A stretch of 64,000 bases of DNA from Pratylenchus scribneri (taxonomy: Eukaryota > Nematoda > Chromadorea > Rhabditida > Pratylenchidae), in contig JAQSEB010000010.1 in the NCBI GenBank assembly GCA_030063045.1, positions 868,001 through 932,000 on the forward strand, given 5' to 3'. A program made the translations under genes and the position numbers. Below, piece after piece: positions 1-11,500 of this stretch (position 1 is its first letter; every line of letters starts with the position of its first letter). Under the pieces are notes generated by a model that saw nothing but the letters and a program-made list of their open reading frames with translations, did not search any database and had not been told where the DNA came from.

Positions 1-468
1 AACTGATTTAGGTTTTCGATTCAAAAATAAAAAAGTAGTTTACGGTTTTAAATTACGTTTTGGTTTTAAACCGATTGAACCTAAATTTTTAGTTCAAAAT
101 CTTACCCTTTTAAAAGGGTATTAAATGGTTTAAACCGGATTTAGATTTGGTTTTAAACCGTTTAAACACATTTTGATTTTTGTTGGTCAAAAATGGTTTA
201 AACCAGTTTTGGATTTTGGTTCTAAACCGTTTAAACACATTTTGGTTTTTGGTCAAAAATGGTTTAAACCGGATTTAGATTTGGTTTTAAACCGTTTAAA
301 CACATTTTGGTTTTTGTTGGTAAAAAATGATTTAAACCAGTTTTGGATTTTGGTTCTAAACTAATCCAAAAAAATATAATTAAATGAAGCATTTTGACCA
401 ATTTATGGGCCTAGAATAAACCATTGAACAAAATGATTTCATTAAATTTAATTATCGAATTTTTTCAG
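1..468 (+). repeat. EIF3B intron with GGTTTAAACCG-type tandem repeat
   Basis: Intron preceding the first visible EIF3B exon. Positions 1-360 consist of imperfect repeats of about 40 bp built on the palindromic word GGTTTAAACC joined to CACATTTTGGTTTTTGGTC. The short open frame across 173-364 is periodic and comes from the repeat. The same AAACCGGTTT/GGTTTAAACC word recurs in introns of other genes in the window, for example at 18310-18600 and 60560-60950. Confidence 0.75.
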
Positions 469-3400
469 ATATTTGGTCACGTATTCTTGCGGTCCCTCAA
501 TTGGACGTGAAGCGGAAAATTGCCTCCGAATTTTTGAGGTGTTCACCGGCGAAATCAAAAAGGCTTTCTCCCCGTCGGGCAAGTCGACCACAAATCGCCT
601 CCATGAATGGCCTTTTGTGAAATGGAGTGCGGATGAGCGATTCTTTGCCTACAGGTTCAAAAAATTGGGTTTAAAAATTTTATTTGGTTCAAAAAACGGT
701 TTAAAATTTTTTTGGTTTAAAAATTTTTTGTTTGGTTCAAAAATAGGTTTAAAAATTTTTTTTGGTTCAAAAATTGGGTTTAAAAATTTATTTGGTTTAG
801 AAACCGGTTTAAAATTTTTTTGTTTCAAAAATCGGAAATTTTCATTTGGTTTAAAAATCGGTTTAATAATTTTATTTGGTTCAAAAATTGGGTTTAAAAA
901 TTTTATTTGGTTTTCAAAAATCGGTTTAAAAAATTTAATTTCGATTTTTTTGTCTACAGTCGTCTTCGAGGAAATTGCATCAATTTGTTTGGCACTGCGG
1001 ATTTTATGTTGAATGAGAATAAAGTTATTGAGTTGGATGGCCTGGTGCAATTTGAATTCAATCCAACCGCAAATCAAATTGGCTATTATTGTGAAGAGAA
1101 GGTTTGTGAAATTTTTATTATTTTAAAAAAATTTGCAAAAATTTATTTCTGAAATTTTCGAGACTAATATGATAATTTTTTATTCTAATTACTGTATTCC
1201 ATCTAAAAATGTACTGTAATATTTAAAATTACATAAAAGTGGTTACCAAGCCCGAAAAAAATAACTTCCTCTTAAAGGATTCGAACCCGAGACCCCAAGT
1301 TTTGTAAGTCAAGGATTTTACCCACTAAGCTAAAAGTTAAAAAATTTTTTTTAAAATCATCTTTAAACCCTAACCAACCCTGGTATAAATTTTGGCGTAT
1401 CTTCTTTTCCTTGGTAGAATACTGTCAAATTTTTATCACAAAAAAAATTCTATAGCGGAATTTTCAAAAAAAAAAATAAATTTATAGCCTATAATAAATA
1501 CCCTTATATTTTTTTTGGGGTAAAAGTTGGCATTATCTTACCAAGAAGAAGAGGAAACTTCAAAATACACCCGAGAAAATTTCAGAAAGCAAATTTGTTG
1601 ATCCGAAATTAAAATTTTGAAATATCCAAAAATTTCTGATTCTCAAAATTTTTAAAGTAATTTTGCCTTTATTATTTATCCAAATTTAATTTAAAATCAT
1701 TTTGTAGACAAATTCCAATGCACCAGCCGAAATTGGAATTTTGGAAATTCCATCGCGTCACAAAATCCGAACCCAGCGAATTTTCTCCGTATTCCAAGCG
1801 AATTTATTTTGGCAAAAATCCGGCGCCTATTTGGCCGTCCACACTGAACGATACCAGAAAATGATGAAAAGCAAGGATGGCGAAATCAAATATACGGTAC
1901 AATTTTTTACAATTTAAATATTTTAAAATTTATTTATTTTTCTGTAAAATAAATTAATTTATTTTTTACTATTAAATATTTAAAATTAATTAATTAATTT
2001 ATTTTTTACTATTAAATATTTAAAATTAATTAATTAATTTATTTTTTACTATTAAATATTTAAAATTAATTAATTAATTTATTTTTTACTATTAAATATT
2101 TAAAATTAATTTATTTATTTTTTACTATTAAATATTTAAAATTAATTAATTTATTTATTTTTTACTATTAAATATTTAAAATTAATTAATTAATTTATTT
2201 TTTACTATTAAATATTTAAAATTAATTAATTTATTTATTTTTTACTATTAAATATTTAAAATTAATTAATTAATTTATTTTTTACTATTAAATATTTAAA
2301 ATTAATTAATTAATTTATTTTTTACTATTAAATATTTAAAATTAATTAATTTATTTATTTTTTACTATTAAATATTTAAAATTAATTAATTAATTTATTT
2401 TTTACTATTAAATATTTAAAATTAATTAATTAATTTTTTTTCTATTAATTAATTTAATTTTTTTTATTAAATATTTAAAATAAAATTAATTTTTTTCAAT
2501 TAATTTTTAAAAATAAATTTATTATTTTTTATTAAATATTTTAAATTAAATTAATTTATTTAATTAAATATTTTAAAATTAATTTTTATTATTTTTTATT
2601 AAATAATTTTAAAAATTTTTATCATTTTTTTAAATAAATATTTTAAATAATTTTTTATTATTTTAGGGCGTCACTTCGCATATTGAAATTTTCGACTGCA
2701 CCGAGAAGAATGTTTCCGTCATTACCCTCCAATTGCCGGAACCATTTGTGAATTTTGCATGGGAAAATAAAGGTAAACATTGGCGATTAAATTTAGGTTG
2801 GACAACCAGAAAAAAATTTTTTTCAAAATTTTGGGCTTAAAATTTATGGGTTTCTAATTAGAATCCACCCTAAAAAATATTTTGTCCGGCTTTAAACTAA
2901 ACTAGTTGTTAAGCTGCTAATTAAGATTTTAGCAAAAAAAATTTTGAAAATTTTCGACCTAAATTTTTTGAAAAATTTAGAAGTCTTGCATTCGAATCCA
3001 CTTAGAGAAAAAATATTTTTTTGAGTTTGGTATTTTAAATTTTTATTTAAATTTAAAGATTTAAAAAATACCCACGACCCTAAAAATTATTTAAATTAAA
3101 TTATTATAATATTAATATTAACTGAAAAAATTTTCATTTAATTTAGGAAGCAAATTTTGCGTTCTCGTCGGCACCAACAATACCCGAATCACCCCGCTGG
3201 TCTATCGCCATGACAAGGGCAAACCCATTCCACAGTTGATCAGCAAAATTGAAGCGGGCAATGGCCTAAATTCCATTCAATGGGCCCCACAGGGCGGATG
3301 GCTTACGGCCTTTGGGGCCAACACCCCAAATGGTTTTGTGTATTTCATTGATGCAACTGGCCAGCAGGAGGCGAGTCGAATTCGTTCCATTGAGCACACT

Positions 3401-4852
3401 TCACTCAGCCAGGTTGGTTTTATTTTAATAAACTAAAATTTATTCCAAATAATTAAAATTTTTTAACACCCCAAAATTTAATTTTTTAACGCTAAAATTT
3501 ATTCAAAATAATTTTTAAAAAAAAGCTATTAAAAATATTTTTATACCTTAAAATTTATTTATTTTTTGAAAATTTATTTCAAATTATTAAAAATTTTTAC
3601 TCAAAATTTAAAAATGTAAAACACAAATTTTTTGCACATCCATTGACTAAGAGAAGTTTTGAAAATTATTCCAAAATTTTTGAACCCATAAAAAATACTT
3701 GGGGCAAAGAAAATTAAATAAATTTTCATTTTTAGGTACATTTATAAAAATAAAAATGATTCAATCGAAAAAGTTTAAAATTTTTTTTCAAAAAATAATT
3801 TCTAAATGGAATATTTCGAAATTCGTACAGAGGCAAAAAAACATTTTAATCTGTTTAAATTTTTTAATTTTAAATTTGAGACTCAATTTTCCGAATTTTT
3901 GACACTCAATTTTTTTTCAAAATAATTAAAATTAAATTTTTAAAATTTCCAAATTAATTAAAAATAATTTTTAAAAATTTTTTTTTTGAATTTTCTCATA
4001 ATAATTAAAAAATTTATAAAGGCTTTCTGGGACCCAACTGGCCGCTATTTTGTCACGTGCACTTTTGGCGGGAAAAGTCGCTACGAAACTGGCTACCGAA
4101 TTCATTCATTCATGGGCCGAGAATTACTTCGGAAAACGGTCGATTCACTGCTTCGTTTCAAATGGCGCCCTCGTCCCCCAGTGCAATTGCCCGACCAAAA
4201 AGTGAAAGACATCCGAAAATCGCTGAAGCAACAGTCGGCAAAATTCGAGGAAGAAGACAAACGAGAACTGCTCAAAGTGTCAAAGGTGAGATTATTTTAT
4301 TATTTGGGAAAGGATTTTTAGGTAGCAAAAGTGGGCAAAATAGATTCTATTTAAGTTTTTTTTTGTGAAATTTGCTAAAAATTTATTTTCGGGTAACCTC
4401 AAAATATGTGATTTTTGGGGTTTTTATTGCATTTTTCAAATGAAATTTTCCCCGAAAAAAGTGCCAAAATAAGTAAAATGGATCACAAATTACATCAGAT
4501 ACATTAAAATAAGCCAAAATAATCCGCTGACTATTTCTTATATTTTTAATATTTTTTAATCATTAAATTAAATTTAAGGAAATTATTGAATTCCGACGAA
4601 ATGCCCTGACCATCTTTGAAAATATTCGCAATTCGCGGAAGCTGACTACTGAAGAATATGCGGAACGCATCAAACTTCGAGGTAATTTATTAATTTTTTA
4701 TTCCATTTAATTTTTCCAATTTAATTTTAGGTGGCTTCGATCCTCGATTGGCTAATGAAAATTTGGTTGAGGAGACCATAACAGTGGCAATGAGCAGTGA
4801 ATTTGAAGATTTGAAGGATGAAACCCTGTCAAAAGAAGATATGATGGATTAA
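469..4852 (+). CDS. EIF3B: Eukaryotic translation initiation factor 3 subunit B, C-terminal part (5' end outside window)
   Basis: eIF3b is the WD40-propeller scaffold of the eIF3 complex, which helps the 40S ribosome bind mRNA in the cytoplasm. Exons by splice sites and similarity: 469-654, 960-1101, 1708-1896, 2667-2772, 3147-3412, 4022-4285, 4579-4681, 4731-4852 (stop TAA). All joins keep phase and give about 459 codons; the RRM and first propeller blades lie upstream of the window. Recognisable blocks are YLVTYS, FVKWSADERFFAY, LFWQKSGAYLAVH, FAWENKGSKFCVLVG, NSIQWAPQGG, AFWDPTGRYFVT and WRPRPPVQLP, in the family order, followed by the charged C-terminal helix. The donor after 3412 is the unusual GTTGGT. 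AATAAA lies at 4927-4932. Identification is secure; exact exon ends are inferred. Confidence 0.93.
655..959 (+). repeat. Intronic tandem repeat in EIF3B
   Basis: The whole intron between EIF3B exons 469-654 and 960-1101 is a degenerate array of about 30 bp units of the type GGTTTAAAAATTTTATTTGG plus TTCAAAAAT. Open frames on both strands here (up to 142 codons) are repeat artefacts. Confidence 0.75.
1240..1345 (-). repeat. tRNA-derived SINE-like element (copy 1)
   Basis: The minus strand carries a pol III type A-box-like word followed about 40 bases later by a B box of the form GGGTTCGAATCC, with the flanking word CCGAAAAAAATAACTTCCTC on the plus strand. This flank is shared with the other copies listed below. 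No acceptor stem can be paired, so it is a SINE or tRNA relic, not a tRNA gene. Confidence 0.6.
1930..2450. repeat. AT-only tandem array in EIF3B intron, unit about 43 bp
   Basis: About a dozen near-identical copies of a unit containing TTACTATTAAATATTTAAAA followed by 8-16 bases of TTAATTAA-type sequence, with small length changes between units. It fills most of the intron 1897-2666, and the end decays into unstructured AT sequence. Confidence 0.85.
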
Positions 4853-5524
4853 ATTTGATTGATGTTAATTAAGCAGAAAAAAATGTGGCTATTTTTGGAA
4901 AATTTATTGTTGTTTAAGTTATTCCGAATAAATAATTTTCCCGAGACTCAAATAAGTAAATTTTTTGTTGACTTTAGATCAAAAATAAAAGTCAGAATTA
5001 GTTTCCGAAAATAACTTATTAGAAATCAGAATTAATTTCCGGTTAGAAATTTCCGGAAAAAGAACCTATTTATTATTATTGTTTTTTGATCTCATTCAGA
5101 AAGAAAATTTGGCTTTGATTACTCATTTTATTCAGCTTATTGTCCATGAAAATTTAGCCGAAAATGCCATCGATGGAGAATGGAAAAAATTAGTTTCCAT
5201 TGAAGAAGGTAAAATTATGTTGTCATGATATTTCCCTTGTTTCCTATGAATGGATCCTAAGGCATAAATATTGTATGTTATGTTAAACAAGCAGAAAAAT
5301 GTGGCTGGAATATTTATTATTGTTTAAGTCATTCCAAATAAATAAAATAAATCTTTTTATTCACAAATCGCGAGACTCAAATTAGCAAATTTTTTTGTTG
5401 ACTTTAGTCGGTTAAATCACAGGGAGGGGGGACTAGCTTATAAAAATGTAAAGAAGGAAGAGGTGATTTGTGATAGATATAAATTTGATAATTATAATAC
5501 AAATTGAATGTATAAAGTAAATAG
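4853..5524. other. Convergent intergenic region between EIF3B and unc-16, with tandem duplication
   Basis: Holds the EIF3B poly(A) signal (AATAAA, 4927-4932) and a degenerate tandem duplication. About 4870-4978 matches about 5285-5408 (GCAGAAAAATGTGGCT, TTATTGTTTAAGT, ATTCC.AATAAATAA, CGAGACTCAAAT, TTTTTTGTTGACTTTAG). Between the copies, 5133-5209 reads as a short open stretch ending at a GT donor, but I could not match it to any family. The words AGAAATCAGAATTAATTTCC at about 5022 also occur at the end of the 24-bp array at 36.93 kb. Confidence 0.7.
4927..4932 (+). promoter_or_regulatory. Poly(A) signal of EIF3B
   Basis: AATAAA 75 bases after the stop codon of EIF3B. Confidence 0.55.
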
Positions 5525-8500
5525 TTATTCTTTGTTTGCCGTCTTTCGAATAAAATTCATCGAAGATTCACTCTCCCAAATCAGTAGATGAGACATGTCC
5601 CTCACTCGTACCGAATTTTCCTCATTGCTTGCATTTTCGGTGGCCGGCTCTCCTTCTTGATCATCGCCTAGAATTATTTTTTTTTGATTAATTAAAATGT
5701 GTTTTTGGTTTATTAAAATGTGTTTTTTTGGTTAATTTGTGTTTCGACTAGCTAGAATATGTGTTTTCGATTAACTAAGATAAATGTGTTTTCGATTAAC
5801 TAAGATAAATGTGTTTTCGATTAACTAAGAAAAATGTGTTTTCGATTAACTAAGAAAAATGTGTTTTCGATTAACTAATAAAAATGTGTTTTCGTTTAGC
5901 TAAGATAAATGTGTTTTCGACTAACTAAGAAAAATGTGTTTTCGATTAACTAAGAAAAATGTGTTTTCGATTAACTAAGAAAAATGTGTTTTCGATTAAC
6001 TAAGAAAAATGTGTTTTCGATTAACTAAGAAAAATGTGTTTTCGACTAACTAAGAAAAATGTGTTTTCGATTAACTAAGAAAAATGTGTTTTCGATTAAC
6101 TAAGAAAAATGTGTTTTCGACTAACTAAATATTTTGTGTTTTTTCACCCACCCAATCGAAAATCAATATAGCCATCGCCGCCCGAAACCATGTACAATTT
6201 GACGGATTCCGTATTTGGTGTTAGGTCGGAAAAGCCATCTACGATAGAAATTGACTTGCCAATTCAATAAAATAAAGACTTACCAGCAAATAATGGAATC
6301 AAAAATCGAACCGGATCCTTGAAACTATGAAATGACAATTGGGCTTGGGAAATTTCGCAGAATGGAATTATTGAATTTGCTGCATCCGTGCTTGTGCTCA
6401 TCACACGAACAACTTGACCTAAAATAAATTTTTAATAATATAAGAAATATTAAAATAAATTAATTATTAAAAAATTAAATGATTGTAAAAATTTTACCGG
6501 GTCCCCGGACTCGTTCACCGTCAATGGATTTTGTCGTGGAATTTGTTGAATTATCTTAAATTGAAAAATTTTAAATTAATTTCTTTTTCCCCAAATTACT
6601 TTCACTTAATGGAATTGACACAATGATGCCCGACCCAGTTCCAACCCATATCCGTTTGTTCATTATGCTCAGCGAGGTGATTCGTAGAAGGATCATGTCC
6701 AATTTGTTTGGACCTATAAATTATAAAAATGAAATGCCCAAAATTCATTCGAGACCAGCCCAACTTGGCGCCGGGCCAACTTGTCGCCGTTTAAAATAAC
6801 TCATCAAGAAGCAAGGACGCGACTAATTTGGATGATTTTGTTATTAAATTAACGAGCGAACTTTTGGCTATCAAATGATATTAATTTTATTAAAATTGGC
6901 TAAGATTTGGTGAAGTTGCGCCAAAAAACATTCAAAAGGTCCTTTACTATGGATTTGTGAAATTTTCAGTGGTATTTTGAGCACAACTTTATCCATTCTG
7001 AACCAATTTAAATAAAATTAATTTCATTTTGATAGCCAAAAGTCTGCTCTTTAATTTGATAATAAAATCATCAAAATTTGTTCCATCTTGATGAGTTTTC
7101 TAAAAGGCGTCAAGTTGGCAATAAGTTGTTTTGCTTCAGAATTAATTTGCCCGCTTTGATTTTACCCAGCATTTTTGTGATGAATGCGCCAACATCCACA
7201 TCTTGCAGATGTTCATGCGTTTCGGCATGGAATAGTCGAATTGTGGTGTCCAGTCGGATTGACACCCAAACCCCATTGCCATAGGCAACCATTTGACGGA
7301 TTTTGCTGTCCTTCCTAGGATGGGCCATGAAAATGTGCTGAAAAATATGGAAAATAAAATCTGGAAATGTAATAATTTTAAAAAAATATGAGAATTAATT
7401 ATTTTAAAAAAATATGAAAATTTATTTTATTTTAATTATTTTTTTAAAAATCTGGAAATTTATTTATTTTAATAATTTTAAAAATTTGGGAATTTATTTA
7501 TTTTAATAATTTTTAAAAATTTGGAAAATTTGTAAATTTATTTATTTTTAAAAATGTGAAAATTTATTTATTTTAATTATTTTTAAAAATATTTAAATTT
7601 ATTTATTTTTTAATAATTTTTTGAAATTTTTGAAATTTATTTTAAGAATCTTTAAAAATTTGGAAATTTTCATTTTAAAAATTCGAAAATTATTTATTTT
7701 AATTATTTGCATTAAATTTCCTTACATCTATCCTCAATGTGACTGGGTCAAAAACGATGATTGAATTTTTGCAAGCTGCCCAAATTTTTCCATTCACTTC
7801 ACACAAATGGCAAATTGACGCATCAGATGCACCCAATGACATCAAATGATAACCCTCTGCCGACCATTGACCGCTCATGTCCCGATGGAATATGGCAATG
7901 CTGCCATTGGCCAATGCAATGAAAACGCGACCATTTGAGTGTCTAAAATTAGAATTTAAAATTTAAATTAATTTTATGAATATTAACAATTAATTTATTA
8001 CCTAAAAAATTTTGTGTAGAAAAATACGACATTTTTGAGGCCATAAAACTTGGCCAACTCTGGCTCCTTTTTAAACCCTATTCCGCCTAAAAATTGGCAC
8101 TAACCCTAATCCACACAACATTTTGTCATGGTCAAGTTTTAAGGCCTCAAAAATATTGATTTTTCAACATGAAAAATGTGGGCAAATTCAATGATTTTAT
8201 GGGTATATTTAATTTCTTTTGAATATATAAAAATTGTTAATTGTCCGTTAGGTAAATTAATATTAATCTTTTAATTTAAAAATTGCCCCAGGGTAAATGA
8301 TTGTGTTGAATTTTATTAAAAAATGCCCTAAAGTAAATTAATATTTTCGTTTAAATTTATTTTATTAAAAAATGCCCTATGGTAAGTTAATAATTTCTAA
8401 TTAATTTTATTTAAAAAAATGCCCCAGGGTAAATTAATATTTTCTTTTAAATTAATTTAAATATTTAAAAAAAATTGTCTTACAATATTGAAAGGACTGT

Positions 8501-11500
8501 ATCAGGCAGAAAAATCCGTCGCAAGCATTTTCGCCATTCCCTCACGGCGGAATAAATGTAAATGCTACAAAAAATGACAAAATTTATTTAATAAATGATT
8601 TTTTTACCATTCATTTTCAGTGCCAATCCACATTGTGGACAAGGCCAAAATGTCCTCATCCGCAACATTTTCATATCGTTTCAATGTATTTCGAATGTGC
8701 AATGGGAGAGTGTCCAATGGGGATGGCTTTTTGTCTGGAAAAAAATATTTAAAAAATAAAAAATATTTAGCCGAAAATTAACAAAAAAATTAAAGGAAAT
8801 AAGGAACTAAAAACCCAAAGAGAGGTAGAAAAAAAGAAAGCAAAAACAAAAATATCACCCTGCTCTTCTTGAGCATTTTCAGCACCAGGCTTTTTGTCTC
8901 CGTCATTTTCTATTTTTTCAACAATTTTTCTTTCATTATTTTCATTTTTTCTCTCTTCATTTTCATCTTGTTGGATTGGGATTGCCGCGGTTCTATGAAG
9001 TGCAGGTTTTTGTTGTTGCTTTTGGGTTTCATTGTTTGTCACCACTAGTGGAGGATTTTATATAAATTAGTATCCATATATTTTTTTAAATATTAATTTT
9101 TAATTTGGATGTCAATTAATTTACCCTATAAAATCAATGAATTTTCAAAAATTTTTACGTTGAAAAATCAAGTTTTTTGAGGCCATAAATTAGGTCAAAT
9201 CGGATTTTTAAGCCTTAATCTTATCCTGTTCAAAGCTTGACTCTAATCAATTTAAATCTAATCCTAATATAAATTCTGCCTGTTTTTGTGTTTTCGTTTA
9301 GATTAATTCCGCCTGTTTGTGTTTTTTCGCTTAGAATAATTCCGCCTGTTTGTGTTTTTTCGCTTAGAATAATTCCGCCTGTTTTTGTGTTTTCGCTTAG
9401 AATAATTCGGCCTGTTTTTGTGTTTTCGCTTAGAATAATTCCGCCTGTTTGTGTTTTCGCTTAGAATAATTCCGCCTGTTTGTGTTTTCGCTTAGAATAA
9501 TTCTGCCTGTTTTTGTGTTTTGGTTTAGAATAATTCCGCCTGTTTGTGTTTTCGCTTAGAATAATTCCGCCTGTTTGTGTTTTCGCTTAGAATAATTCTG
9601 CCTGTTTTTGTGTTTTGGTTTAGAATAATTCCGCCTGTTTGTGTTTTCTCTTAGAATAATTCCGCCTGTTTTGTGTTTTCGCTTAGAATAATTCCGCCTG
9701 TTTGTGTTTTCGCTTAGAATAATTCCGCCTGTTTGTGTTTTCGCTTAGAATAATTCTGCCTGTTTTTGTGTTTTGGTTTAGAATAATTCCGCCTGTTTTT
9801 GTGTTTTCTCTTAGAATAATTCCGCCTGTTTGTGTTTTCGCTTAGAATAATTTCGCCTGTTTTGTGTTTTCGCTTAGAATAATTCCGCCTATTTGTGTTT
9901 TCGCTTAGAATAATTCCGCCTGTTTTTGTGTTTTCGCTTAGAATAATTCCGCCTGTTTGTGTTTTCGCTTAGAATAATTCCGCCTGTTTTTGTGTTTTCG
10001 CTTAGAATAATTCCGCCTGTTTGTGTTTTCGCTTAGAATAATTCCGCCTGTTTTTGTGTTTTCGCTTAGAATAATTCCGCCTGTTTTTGTGTTTTCGCTT
10101 AGAATAATTCCGCCTGTTTGTGTTTTCATTTGTGTTTATGCTTAAAATAATTTCGCCTGCTTGTTTTTTCGCTTAGAATAATTCCGCCTGTTTGTGTTTT
10201 CGCTTAGAATAATTCTGCCTGTTTTTGTGTTTTGGTTTAGAATAATTCCGCCTGTTTTTGTGTTTTCTCTTAGAATAATTCCGCCTGTTTGTGTTTTCGC
10301 TTAGAATAATTTCGCCTGTTTTGTGTTTTCGCTTAGAATAATTCTGCCTGTTTTTGTGTTTTGGTTTAGAATAATTCCGCCTGTTTTTGTGTTTTCTCTT
10401 AGAATAATTTCGCCTGTTTTTGTGTTTTCGCTTAGAATAATTCCGCCTGTTTGTGTTTTCGCTTAGAATAATTCTGCCTGTTTTTGTGTTTTGGTTTAGA
10501 ATAATTCCGCCTGTTTTTGTGTTTTCTCTTAGAATAATTCCGCCTGTTTGTGTTTTGGTTTAGAATAATTCCGCCTGTTTTTGTGTTTTCTCTTAGAATA
10601 ATTCCGCCTGTTTGTGTTTTCGCTTAGAATAATTTCGCCTGTTTTGTGTTTTCGCTTAGAATAATTCCGCCTATTTGTGTTTTCGCTTAGAATAATTCCG
10701 CCTGTTTTTGTGTTTTCGCTTAGAATAATTCCGCCTGTTTGTGTTTTCGCTTAGAATAATTCCGCCTGTTTTTGTGTTTTCGCTTAGAATAATTCCGCCT
10801 GTTTGTGTTTTCGCTTAGAATAATTCCGCCTGTTTTTGTGTTTTCGCTTAGAATAATTCCGCCTGTTTTTGTGTTTTCGCTTAGAATAATTCCGCCTGTT
10901 TGTGTTTTCATTTGTGTTTATGCTTAAAATAATTTCGCCTGCTTGTTTTTTCGCTTATGCTTACATTAGATTAATTCCATCTTTTATAAGCCCCAACATT
11001 TTGTTTTTGACCAATTTGGCTCCAAAAAATGTTAATTTTTCGACTCGAGAAATTTAGGTAAATTCAATGATTTAGGGGTAAATTAATTATAGTTCTTTAA
11101 AAAATTAACTCACATCTTCCAGCTGATTCATTCTCATCCGATTTTACACTTGCACTGGCTAAAAATTCCACCAAATATTTCGATTAAATAAATAATTTAA
11201 AATACATTTTCTTCGTTTATATGGCGATGTACTTTGTTGAGAATTTCCATCAGAAATATAGGTGATCCCATCGGCTTCCTTTGATTTTTGCAATTTGATG
11301 AAATCCACGGCGCCAAATGATTCAAAATTTGGTATTTCAAATTCCAATTTTGACGTGTCCATATAGCCACCCTTTGTACATAGTTCGGAATTGAGGCTCA
11401 ATCCTTCCGATGTAATTCGTATATCCGATTCGTGGACGCCTTAATTTTAAAATTTAAATTAAATTTCTGAGTATTTTTTTTTAAATTTTTGAGTATTTTT

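Noticed and set aside
9938..10911. Minus-strand frames with [11 protein letters not shown] repeats as a repetitive protein
   Set aside because: They are the translation of the CCGCCTGTT satellite; identical because of a higher-order duplication; no start context or splice sites.
9290..10955. CRISPR array
   Set aside because: Units are contiguous tandem repeats without unique spacers, in an intron of a eukaryotic gene.
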